Assembly: GCF_014137995.1 (NCBI RefSeq)
Contig: NZ_JACGWV010000001.1
Coordinates: 124,001 to 188,000, forward strand
Length of the DNA: 64,000 nt
Reading direction: 5' to 3'
From: Promicromonospora sukumoe
GTDB lineage: Bacteria; Actinomycetota; Actinomycetes; Actinomycetales; Cellulomonadaceae
Shown: positions 19,432 through 26,268 of the stretch, piece after piece
Layout: every line of letters starts with the position of its first letter
How positions within the stretch are numbered: the stretch's first letter is position 1
The notes under the pieces: model-generated
What the model was told of the DNA's origin: nothing
Database searches by the model: none
Seen by the model: only the letters and a program-made list of their open reading frames with translations
Position numbers and translations under genes: made by a program

Positions 19432-20895
19432 GTGACCACGGTGACGACGCCGCCGGACGCCGAGCCCGACGCCCTCACGATCGGTCGCCGCATCCGCCAC
19501 CTGCGGACCAGCAAGGGCATGACCCTCGAAGACCTCGCGTCGGCCATCGACCGTGCTCCGTCGCAGGTCAGCACGCTGGAGAACGGCAAGCGGGAGCCCA
19601 AGTTCTCCCAGCTCCAGGCCATCGCCCGCGCGCTCGGCGCCGGGGTGGACGACCTGCTGTCGGCCGAGCCGCCGTCGGAGCGCGACGCCCTGGAGATCGA
19701 GCTGGAGCGCGCGCAGCGCGGTCCGCTGTTCGCGTCCCTCGGGATCGACGGCGTCCGGATCGGCAAGTCGCTGCCCACCGACGCGCTGGGCACCATCCTG
19801 GCGCTGCACCGGGAGCTGGAGCGCCTGCACACCGAGCGTGCGGCCACCCCGGAGGAGGCGCGCCGGGCCAACGGCGAGCTGCGCGACGACATGCGCGGCA
19901 GGGACAACTACCTGCCCGAGCTGGAGCAGGTCGCCAAGGAGCTGCTGGCCGACGTCGGGCACACCACCGGGCCGCTGCCGCAGCGGATGGCGGCCGAGAT
20001 CGCCGCCCACCTGGGCTTCACGCTGCACTACGTGAGCGACCTGCCGCACTCGACGCGGTCGGTGATCGACACCCGCTTCCGGCGGGTCTACCTGCCGTCC
20101 AAGGGGTTCCGCGGCCGCTCGAACACCCGGTCGGCGCTGCTCCAGGCGCTCTCCTCGCACGTGCTGGACCACACCGAGCCGCGCGACTACGGCGAGTTCC
20201 TGCGGCAGCGGGTCGAGGCGAACTACCTGGCGGCGGCCCTGATGGTGCCGGAGAAGCCGGGCGTGAAGTTCCTGCGCGACGCCAAGGACGAGCGGGCCAT
20301 CGCGATCGAGGACCTGCGCGACGCGTTCGGGGTGTCGTTCGAGACCGCCGCGCACCGGTTCACCAACCTCGCGACGCGGCACCTCGGCATCCCGGTGCAC
20401 TTCATGAAGGTCCACGAGTCGGGGATCCTGCACAAGGCGTACGAGAACGACGGCGTGCGGTTCCCGTCGGACGCGCTGGGCGCCGTCGAGGGCCAGCACG
20501 TGTGCAAGCAGTGGACGGCGCGCCGCGTGTTCGACGTCGAGGACCGGTTCAACCCGTACGCGCAGTACACGGACACGCCGGCCGGCACCTACTGGTGCAC
20601 GTCGCGCGTGGAGAACACGTCCGACGGCGCGTTCTCGGTGTCGGTCGGCGTGCCGTTCGCGGACGTCAAGTGGTTCTCCGGGCGCGAGACCACGGTCCGG
20701 TCGGCGTCGCGGTGTCCCGACGAGTCGTGCTGCCGGCGTCCGCCCGCGGACCTGACCGAGAAGTGGGGCGACTTCGCCTGGCCCTCGGCCCGCCCGCACG
20801 CGTCGATGCTCGCCGCGATGCCCTCGGGCGCGTACCCGGGTGTGGAGACCACGGAGGTCTACCGGTTCCTGGAGCGGCACGCTCCCGAGGGCTGA
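19432..20895 (+). CDS. ramB: RamB/ScfR-type short-chain fatty-acyl transcriptional regulator
   Basis: 487-residue regulator divergent from aceA-aceB. An N-terminal XRE helix-turn-helix (about 14-75: IGRRIRHLRTSKGMTLEDLA, then PSQVSTLENGKREPKFSQL) is followed by a helical linker, an IrrE-like domain (about 185-300) in which the metalloprotease HExxH is replaced by LSSHVLDH, and a cysteine-containing C-terminal domain (CKQW, YWCTSR, CPDESCC). This is the ScfR/RamB family, known in Corynebacterium and Mycobacterium to control acetate and glyoxylate-shunt genes. GTG 19432 is chosen for GAGGA eight bases upstream. The last seven codons and the stop are duplicated 1.07 kb downstream, beyond an inserted islet. 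Confidence 0.85.
   Translation: MTTVTTPPDAEPDALTIGRRIRHLRTSKGMTLEDLASAIDRAPSQVSTLENGKREPKFSQLQAIARALGAGVDDLLSAEPPSERDALEIELERAQRGPLFASLGIDGVRIGKSLPTDALGTILALHRELERLHTERAATPEEARRANGELRDDMRGRDNYLPELEQVAKELLADVGHTTGPLPQRMAAEIAAHLGFTLHYVSDLPHSTRSVIDTRFRRVYLPSKGFRGRSNTRSALLQALSSHVLDHTEPRDYGEFLRQRVEANYLAAALMVPEKPGVKFLRDAKDERAIAIEDLRDAFGVSFETAAHRFTNLATRHLGIPVHFMKVHESGILHKAYENDGVRFPSDALGAVEGQHVCKQWTARRVFDVEDRFNPYAQYTDTPAGTYWCTSRVENTSDGAFSVSVGVPFADVKWFSGRETTVRSASRCPDESCCRRPPADLTEKWGDFAWPSARPHASMLAAMPSGAYPGVETTEVYRFLERHAPEG
20874..20895 (+). repeat. Left copy of 22-bp direct repeat (end of ramB)
   Basis: Begins GCGGCACGCTCCCG and ends at the ramB stop codon. Identical in all 22 bases and in the same orientation to 21948-21969. 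The flanking bases differ on both sides. Confidence 0.97.
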
Positions 20896-20929
20896 AGGTG
20901 GTGCGGACGCGCGGCTGGGCTCGACCGAA

Positions 20930-21121
20930 CTATGTATTCGAGTCCTTGCGATCAGAGATGATCGCGCCGAGCGCACAGACAACCGCAATCGAGACGCAGG
21001 CCAGGCCGAGGTTGGCCCACGGGCCGGGATCGTCGCTGTAAGCACTGGCGACACCGAGGATGGACAGTGCGAGTCCGGGGACCGCGAAGACGATTCCTGT
21101 GACTCGAAGTGCTCGTACCAT
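20930..21121 (-). CDS. 63-residue two-helix membrane protein of the ramB islet
   Basis: Small protein with two hydrophobic segments (about 6-27, TGIVFAVPGLALSILGVASA, and 37-54, NLGLACVSIAVVCALGAI) joined by a short YSDDPGPW turn, and a charged tail SDRKDSNT. The ATG overlaps the TAA of the preceding gene (TAATG), so its synthesis is coupled to the secreted protein. No family recognised. Size, topology and coupling resemble immunity proteins of bacteriocin-like systems, but that is inference; a membrane anchor or export helper is equally possible. Confidence 0.6.
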   Translation of the reverse strand: MVRALRVTGIVFAVPGLALSILGVASAYSDDPGPWANLGLACVSIAVVCALGAIISDRKDSNT

Positions 21122-21837
21122 TATTGGCTCCAGCAGACGGGGAACGAGGTGACCACATAGATGCGGATACCGTGCCCCCACGAGTTGCAGAGGGCGTAGA
21201 TCGAGGAGTAAAGGCCGAGAGCGGCTGCAATTACTCCCGCCACCGCGGCCCCGGCGCCGGTCCAACTTATGATCAACGCCCCGATGGTTGCAATCGCGGC
21301 TCCAGCGGCCATGGCTGATGACAGCGCCGAGGCGTTGCAGCTGCTGAGGTAGATGGTCGGAGGTACTGAGGCGAAACCATTGCGGCCTTCGCAGGCGAGG
21401 GCGGCTGCGCCGTCGCCTCCGACGTGAGCCACAAGGTCTGACGCGCCTGAGTCGATGGCTTGCGCGTCGGTCCCGGCGCCGGTGACCGAACCTCCGCCGG
21501 CGACGATTCCGATCGCAAAGTCTTTGAGAGTGGCCCTGTTGATCTGGTCGTCGGCAACGGCTGTGCCGTAGTCGAGCTGAAGATCCTGACTGAGGTGTGT
21601 CTGGATGAGCGCTACCTGAGCCTCTAGCTCGGCAACGTCGGCTTCTCCCATTTGAGCAACGGTGGTGTCCGAGGTTCCGGATGACGTCGTGGCGGCCGCG
21701 CGTGCATCGTCTGTCGCCTGTGTGAGGTTGTCCGCGGTCGCATTGAGCGGCAGCGCCAGCAGTGTCAATACCGTCAAGAACGCGGTGGCCAGAACTCGGT
21801 AACGAGATGGAGGGCTTGTCGCAGTACGGTCGGTCAC
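21121..21837 (-). CDS. Secreted protein with Gly/Ala-rich hydrophobic C-terminus, ramB islet
   Basis: 238 residues, function unknown. The N-terminus has a Sec-type signal peptide (VLATAFLTVLTLLALPLNATA, cleavage after about residue 36). The middle part (about 40-150) is acidic, Ala/Thr-rich and helical. The C-terminus has a long apolar Gly/Ala stretch (MAAGAAIATIGALIISW, then AGAAVAGVIAAALGLYSSI) followed by CNSWGHGIRIYVVTSFPVCW; four cysteines in the last part could form disulphides. GTG 21837 is chosen because it gives a proper signal peptide; the longer reading puts 39 hydrophilic residues ahead. A membrane-active effector is plausible, unproven. Confidence 0.65.
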   Translation of the reverse strand: MTDRTATSPPSRYRVLATAFLTVLTLLALPLNATADNLTQATDDARAAATTSSGTSDTTVAQMGEADVAELEAQVALIQTHLSQDLQLDYGTAVADDQINRATLKDFAIGIVAGGGSVTGAGTDAQAIDSGASDLVAHVGGDGAAALACEGRNGFASVPPTIYLSSCNASALSSAMAAGAAIATIGALIISWTGAGAAVAGVIAAALGLYSSIYALCNSWGHGIRIYVVTSFPVCWSQ

Positions 21838-21862
21838 TATTCCCCTAGCGCTGGGTCGGGTG

Positions 21863-21874
21863 GGTGAAATCACC
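21863..21874. promoter_or_regulatory. Small inverted repeat upstream of islet operon
   Basis: GGTGA-AA-TCACC is a perfect 5+5 inverted repeat 26 bases upstream of the GTG of the secreted protein; GGTGAAA recurs at about 21885. It may be an operator or upstream hairpin of the islet operon. Confidence 0.3.
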
Positions 21875-21947
21875 GTATCGAGAGGGTGAAAGAGTGTCCA
21901 CGAAACTGAATCAAGCCAAGTTGGGGCGCGGGTCCGCGACGGTTCGC

Positions 21948-21969
21948 GCGGCACGCTCCCGAGGGCTGA
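21948..21969 (+). repeat. Right copy of 22-bp direct repeat
   Basis: Exact second copy of the last 22 bases of ramB, including the TGA, on the far side of the islet. One base after it starts a strong hairpin. Confidence 0.97.
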
Positions 21970-21970
21970 G

Positions 21971-22000
21971 CGGTGCGCGCCCCGCGCGGGGCGCGCACCG
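21971..22000. terminator. Hairpin, probably the native ramB terminator
   Basis: A perfect 13-base stem, CGGTGCGCGCCCC with GGGGCGCGCACCG around GCGC. It starts two bases after the right direct repeat, the position a terminator would hold after the original ramB stop. It now also ends the convergent depolymerase gene (stop at 22012). Confidence 0.8.
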
Positions 22001-22011
22001 AACGGACGACG

Positions 22012-23256
22012 TCAGCAGGCCGTGACCAGGTCGAACACTCCCTCCGACGTCTCGCGGAGCGTGGTCACGGTCGTGTTGCCCTGGCCCAGGTAGTCCAGGG
22101 TGCCGACGGCGTAGAACGGGTTGTACGGGTCGATGCCGTACGACGTCGCGCGCCCCGCCGCCTGGTGCTGCGCGTTGGTTGCGGCGCCGCAGAACAGGCC
22201 CGGCTCGGTCGGCGGGTCCGTCGGCGGGTCGGTGGGCGGGTCGGTCGGCTCGGCCGACCGGTCCACGCGCCGGTTGTTGTCGAAGAAGAAGTCCGTCACG
22301 TACGCCGGGTAGTTCACGGAGCTCGTCGAGATGTACGAGCCGCCGGGGCCGCCGCCGGCCGGCCACGCGTGGCCCACGTTGGTGTTGGCGATCAGCGAGA
22401 CGCGCGGCCCCGCGGCGTCGGACCACAGGGTGCCGGTGCCCGCGGTGTTGGTGCCGGGCAGGCCCGCCAGGGAGAACGACGACTGCGTCGACGCCCCGTA
22501 GATCCCCGCCATGACCTGCGCGTTCAGGGTGTTGTACCCGGTCGCCACGGTGGTGTCGGACGACCCGTAGACCACCGACGTCACCTGTGTGCCGAAGCCG
22601 GGTGAGCCGGTCGACGCGAAGTTGCGGCAGACGGTGGTGGCCTGCGCCTGGGTGGTCGCCACCGACCCGATCTGGCCCGACGTCGTGCCGACCGTCGGGC
22701 CGGCGTTGATGCCGATCCCGGCGAAGACGTCGGGCGCGAGGCAGCCCATGACCATGGTCTCGCCGCCGCCGGACGAGAGCCCGGAAAGGTAGACCTGGTT
22801 CGGGTCGATGCCGAGCGAGGCGTCGCCGAGCAGGTCGTCGACGAGCTGGAGCAGGTTGTCGTCGTGCCGCGCCGGGTTGGCCCGCGAGTGGGACGTGTCG
22901 TAGTAGTCCCAGCAGCCGAGCAGCACGCCGCCGTTCGGCGCGGCGGGAACGGCGACGACCATGCCGTGCTCGTCGGCGGTCCCCGCCCAGTTTCCGCCGG
23001 ACTTCAGGTTGGCCGACGTCTGCACGCAGCCGTGCAGGTTGATCATCAGCGCGCGCCCCGCGGCCAGGGCGGGTTCCGACGTCGGCACGTAGAGCTGCGT
23101 CGTCATGCCGCCCGCCGCGCGGGACGACCAGGCGCCCGCGGCGGGCTGCGCGACGGCGGCCACCGCCGCGACCGCGGGTGGGACGAGGGCCACCGCGACG
23201 ACTGCCGCGAGCCAGGTGGCGAGGCGGCGCCGGGGCCGCGTCAAGGGGTGTGTCAT
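22012..23256 (-). CDS. Secreted PHB depolymerase-family esterase
   Basis: 414-residue exported esterase of the polyhydroxybutyrate depolymerase family, hydrolysing extracellular poly(3-hydroxybutyrate) or similar polyesters. Signal peptide about 1-36 (AVVAVALVPPAVAAVAAVA). The alpha/beta-hydrolase core has the oxyanion L-H-G-C at 74-77, lipase box G159-L-S161-S-G163 with S161 as nucleophile, and a late histidine in VGHAW. A Thr/Pro linker with tandem DPPT repeats leads to a C-terminal module of about 60 residues (CGAATNAQHQAAGRA, YAVGTLDYLGQG, TLRET) found in PHB depolymerases and probably polymer-binding. ATG 23256 has GGAGG five bases away. Divergent from the transporter operon with similar operators. 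Confidence 0.88.
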   Translation of the reverse strand: MTHPLTRPRRRLATWLAAVVAVALVPPAVAAVAAVAQPAAGAWSSRAAGGMTTQLYVPTSEPALAAGRALMINLHGCVQTSANLKSGGNWAGTADEHGMVVAVPAAPNGGVLLGCWDYYDTSHSRANPARHDDNLLQLVDDLLGDASLGIDPNQVYLSGLSSGGGETMVMGCLAPDVFAGIGINAGPTVGTTSGQIGSVATTQAQATTVCRNFASTGSPGFGTQVTSVVYGSSDTTVATGYNTLNAQVMAGIYGASTQSSFSLAGLPGTNTAGTGTLWSDAAGPRVSLIANTNVGHAWPAGGGPGGSYISTSSVNYPAYVTDFFFDNNRRVDRSAEPTDPPTDPPTDPPTEPGLFCGAATNAQHQAAGRATSYGIDPYNPFYAVGTLDYLGQGNTTVTTLRETSEGVFDLVTAC

Positions 23257-23325
23257 TCGAACCTCCACGTCGAGGTCGTGCCGCCCGAGGCGCTCCGATG
23301 CGCGGGGTCAGCCGGACATCTGCGG

Positions 23326-23355
23326 ACATTAGGTGCGACCTGAATCACCTGTCAA
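23326..23355 (-). promoter_or_regulatory. Depolymerase promoter with embedded operator-like site
   Basis: On the minus strand TTGACA (complement of 23350-23355), an 18-base spacer and TAATGT (complement of 23326-23331) form a strong promoter. On the plus strand ACCTGAATCACCTGTCA (23338-23354) covers the spacer and the -35, and matches the site at 23426-23442 in 15 of 17 positions. Confidence 0.6.
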
Positions 23356-23388
23356 TAGTTCACCCGGGCCCTTCTGCCGGCCGGAGGG

Positions 23389-23446
23389 TTGACACGAGAT
23401 GCCCGGCTCGTCCACTATCTCCGCAACCTGAATCGCCTCTCAGGTT
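23389..23446 (+). promoter_or_regulatory. Promoter and operator of the LIV-type transporter operon
   Basis: TTGACA (23389-23394), 18 bases, CACTAT (23413-23418). Seven bases on, AACCTGA (23425-23431) and TCAGGTT (23440-23446) form an inverted repeat over the expected start point, a typical repressor site. The TetR protein encoded in the operon (29772-30425) is the natural candidate. Confidence 0.6.
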
Positions 23447-23501
23447 TGGGCGACGGAGCCCGCACCCCACGAGCGGCGACCACCCGAAGAAGGGCAGAGT
23501 C

Positions 23502-24701
23502 ATGCGGACGAGGAAGTCCCTCATGGCCGTCGCCGCGGCGGCGGTCACGGGCCTGGCGCTCGCGGCGTGCGCGCCGACCGGCGCGACCACCGGCGGCAGC
23601 GGCGACGGCGAGAGCGCGGCGCCGATCGACGTCGGCATCGTGTACTCGGAGTCCGGGCCGCTCGCCGCCTACGGCGCGGCCTACAAGCAGGGGTTCGAGG
23701 CGGGCATCGACCACGCCACCGGTGGCACCGGCACGGTCGCCGGCCACGAGCTCAACGTGACCTACCACGACGACGCGGGCGACCCCGAGAAGGCCGTCTC
23801 GCAGGCCAAGGACCTGATCGGCAAGGGCTACCAGATCCTGGGCGGCACCGTCGTCTCGGGCGTGACGCTGCCCCTGGCCGAGCAGGCCGAGCAGAACAAG
23901 GTCCTGTACGTCTCCGGCCCCGCCGCCGTGGACACCCTCACCGGCATCAACCGCTACACCTTCCGCAGCGGCCGACAGTCGCTGCAGGACGTCGCCGCGG
24001 CGGGCACCTTCGTGGACCCGCAGGGCGCGAAGGTCGTCGTGTTCGCCCAGGACAACGCCTTCGGCCAGGGCAACCTCGCCGCCGTCGAGGGCGTGCTGGG
24101 CGGCCAGGGCGCCGAGGTCTCCTCGGTGCTGGTCCCCGAGGACGCCACCGAGTTCACGCCGTTCGCCAAGAAGGTGCTGGACGCGCAGGCCGACATGGTC
24201 TTCGTGGCCTGGGCCGGCGCGACGACGGGCGCGATGTGGCAGGGCCTGGACCAGCAGGGCGTGCTCGACGAGACCACGGTCGTCACCGGCCTGGGCGACG
24301 TCGCGACCTACGGCGCCTACGGGGACGCGGCCGAGAAGGTCAGCTTCCTGAACCACTACTTCCCGGGCGCGGCGGGCACCGACACCGAGGCCGCGATGCT
24401 CGACGCCGTCGAGGCGGCCGGCGGCACGCCCGACCTGTTCACGCCGGACGGCTTCGTGGCGGCGCAGATGATCGTGCACGCGATCGAGGAGGGCGCCGGC
24501 GACGTCGAGGCCATGGTCGACGCGCTGGAGGGCTACACGTTCGAGGGGCCCAAGGGCGAGACGACCGTCCGCGCGTCCGACCACGCCCTGATCCAGCCGA
24601 TGTACCAGGCCAAGCTGGTCAAGGACGGCGACGTCTGGACGCCCGAGCTGGTCGACGTCATCGACGGCGCGTCCGTCGCACCCGCGGAGGCGGCCGAGTA
24701 A
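23502..24701 (+). CDS. LIV-type ABC transporter substrate-binding lipoprotein
   Basis: Extracytoplasmic receptor of a branched-chain-amino-acid-type (HAAT) importer, 399 residues. Lipoprotein signal with lipobox LALAAC (Cys about 24), then a Gly/Ser linker and a periplasmic-binding fold (IDVGIVYSESGPLAAYGAAY, GYQILGGTVVSGVTLPLAEQ). ATG with AGAAGGG upstream; a longer frame has no start signal. First gene of an operon with two ATPases, two permeases, an acyl-CoA ligase, a TetR regulator and a hydrolase. The ligase suggests a carboxylic or hydroxy acid ligand rather than an amino acid; 3-hydroxybutyrate or its oligomers are candidates (inference). Confidence 0.9.
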   Translation: MRTRKSLMAVAAAAVTGLALAACAPTGATTGGSGDGESAAPIDVGIVYSESGPLAAYGAAYKQGFEAGIDHATGGTGTVAGHELNVTYHDDAGDPEKAVSQAKDLIGKGYQILGGTVVSGVTLPLAEQAEQNKVLYVSGPAAVDTLTGINRYTFRSGRQSLQDVAAAGTFVDPQGAKVVVFAQDNAFGQGNLAAVEGVLGGQGAEVSSVLVPEDATEFTPFAKKVLDAQADMVFVAWAGATTGAMWQGLDQQGVLDETTVVTGLGDVATYGAYGDAAEKVSFLNHYFPGAAGTDTEAAMLDAVEAAGGTPDLFTPDGFVAAQMIVHAIEEGAGDVEAMVDALEGYTFEGPKGETTVRASDHALIQPMYQAKLVKDGDVWTPELVDVIDGASVAPAEAAE

Positions 24702-25474
24702 TGGCGACGGGTGGCGAGCCAGTCCTCGAGGTGACCGGCCTCGGGCTGACGATCGGCGGTGCGCGCATCCTCGCGGGGGTCGACCTCCGGGTGGAGCGCG
24801 GCGAGCTGATCGGCGTGATCGGGCCGAACGGCGCGGGCAAGACCACGCTGTTCAACCTGGTCAGCGGCATCTACCGGGCCACGAGCGGCCGCGTGCTGCT
24901 CGCGGGCCGGGACGTGACCGCGGCGTCCGTCGCGGTGCGGGCCCGCGCAGGCCTGGGCCGCACGTTCCAGACGTCGAGCCTGTTCCCGCGGCTGTCCGTC
25001 GCGGAGAACGTGCGGCTCGCCACCCAGCGCCGCCTCGGCGGCAGCCTCTCGGTCCTGAGCTTCCCGCGGCGCGGCGACGCGGCGTCGGCGGAGGCCGCCG
25101 AGCACCTGGCCACGGTGGGCCTGACCCACCGGGCCGACGCCGCGGCCGGCGACCTGTCGCACGGCGACAAGCGCAAGCTGGAGATCGCCGTGCTCCTGGC
25201 GATGGACTCGTCGGTGGTGCTGCTGGACGAGCCGATGGCGGGCGTCGCCACGGGCGACGTCGCCGGGCTCGTCGAGGTGATCCGGTCGATCAGCGCGTCC
25301 GGACGCACGGTGCTCATGGTGGAGCACCACATGGACGTGGTGCTCGGCCTCGCCGACCGCGTCGCGGTGCTGCACCACGGCGAGCTGCTGACCTGCGACG
25401 TCCCGGAACGGGTCATGGCGGACGAGACGGTGCAGTCCGCCTACCTGGGCACGACGGCGGGGAGCGCGGCATGA
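24701..25474 (+). CDS. ABC transporter ATP-binding protein, LivG type
   Basis: 257-residue nucleotide-binding subunit. Walker A GPNGAGKTT (about 45), Q-loop in RTFQTSSLFPRLSV, a LivG-typical degenerate signature LSHGDKRKLE, Walker B VVLLDEPMAGV and H-loop MVEHHMDVV. The ATG overlaps the stop of the binding-protein gene (TAATG). Forms the heterodimeric motor with the following LivF-type protein. Confidence 0.93.
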   Translation: MATGGEPVLEVTGLGLTIGGARILAGVDLRVERGELIGVIGPNGAGKTTLFNLVSGIYRATSGRVLLAGRDVTAASVAVRARAGLGRTFQTSSLFPRLSVAENVRLATQRRLGGSLSVLSFPRRGDAASAEAAEHLATVGLTHRADAAAGDLSHGDKRKLEIAVLLAMDSSVVLLDEPMAGVATGDVAGLVEVIRSISASGRTVLMVEHHMDVVLGLADRVAVLHHGELLTCDVPERVMADETVQSAYLGTTAGSAA

Positions 25475-26268
25475 GCGGGTCTCGACAGGCTCGACCGGCG
25501 GAGAAGCCGGTGCTGGAGGTGCGCGGGCTGTCCGCGCGCATCGCCGGTCAGGAGGTGGTGCACGACGTGTCGTTCGAGGTCCCGGCGTCGGGCGTCACCG
25601 CGGTGCTCGGCCGCAACGGCGTGGGCAAGACCTCCACGCTGCGCGCGATCCTCGGCCTGGTCGAGCGGTCGGGCGAGGTGCTGCTCGACGGCGTCCGGGT
25701 GGACGGCGAGCGCACCGACCGCATCGTCCGCCGCGGCGTCGGCTACGTGCCGGAGGACCGCGAGGTGTTCGCGGGCCTGACCGTCGCCGAGAACCTGCGG
25801 CTCGCGGAACGCCGCGCGGGGAGTGGCGGTAGAGCAGAACGGTCCGGCACGACGGCGCACGGCACGACGGCGGAGCGCCGCGAGCTGGTCGACGCGCTGT
25901 TCCCCGACCTGGTCAAGCGGGCCGGCCAGCGCGCGGGCACACTCTCGGGCGGGCAGCAGCAGATGGTCTCCCTGGCGCGGGCGCTGCTCAACGAGAACCG
26001 CATCCTGCTCGTGGACGAGCCCACCAAGGGCCTGGCCCCGCGCATCGTGACCGAGGTCGCGGAGACGCTGGCCACGGCCGCGCAGACGGTGCCCGTGCTG
26101 CTCGTCGAGCAGAACCTCCAGGTGGTCGAGCGGCTCGCCGAGCGCGTCGTCGTGATCGACGCCGGACGCGTGGTGCACACGGGACCGGCGCGGGAGCTGC
26201 TGGACGATCCGGAGCTGGTGCAGCGACTGCTGGGGGTCTCGGCCGGCGAGACGGAGGTTGCCCGATGA
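25471..26268 (+). CDS. ABC transporter ATP-binding protein, LivF type
   Basis: 265-residue second ATPase subunit. Walker A GRNGVGKTS, signature LSGGQQQMVSLARAL, Walker B ILLVDEPTKGLAP, H-loop VEQNLQVVE. An inserted Gly/Thr-rich segment (about 113-132) lengthens the helical domain. The start overlaps the LivG stop by four bases. Codons 3-11 coincide with a REP-like repeat seen elsewhere in the window at 38876-38989, so the first residues (SGSRQARPAEKP) are probably repeat-derived and not functional. Confidence 0.93.
   Translation: MSGSRQARPAEKPVLEVRGLSARIAGQEVVHDVSFEVPASGVTAVLGRNGVGKTSTLRAILGLVERSGEVLLDGVRVDGERTDRIVRRGVGYVPEDREVFAGLTVAENLRLAERRAGSGGRAERSGTTAHGTTAERRELVDALFPDLVKRAGQRAGTLSGGQQQMVSLARALLNENRILLVDEPTKGLAPRIVTEVAETLATAAQTVPVLLVEQNLQVVERLAERVVVIDAGRVVHTGPARELLDDPELVQRLLGVSAGETEVAR
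25477..25501 (+). repeat. REP-like repeat unit inside the livF-type gene
   Basis: The bases beginning GGGTCTCGACAGGCTCGACC differ in few positions from the intergenic repeat unit GGGTCTCGACAAGCTCGACC at 38904 and 38947. Here it is read as protein. Confidence 0.7.

Larger units (their letters stand above)
20896..21969. mobile_element. Integrase-less genomic islet inserted at the 3' end of ramB
   Basis: 1,074 bases between and including one copy of the perfect 22-bp direct repeat. By eye the GC content is clearly lower than the flanks. Two overlapping minus-strand genes fill it; no integrase, transposase or terminal inverted repeat is present. The left repeat rebuilds the ramB 3' end, in the way site-specific elements rebuild a target gene, and the right repeat abuts a hairpin that looks like the original ramB terminator. 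Sequence shows the repeats and composition; integration in trans by a recombinase, or a passive duplication, is inference. Confidence 0.7.

Noticed and set aside
22200..22250. Tandem repeat inside the depolymerase gene as a mobile or CRISPR-like element
   Set aside because: It encodes the DPPT linker between catalytic and C-terminal modules, a normal feature.
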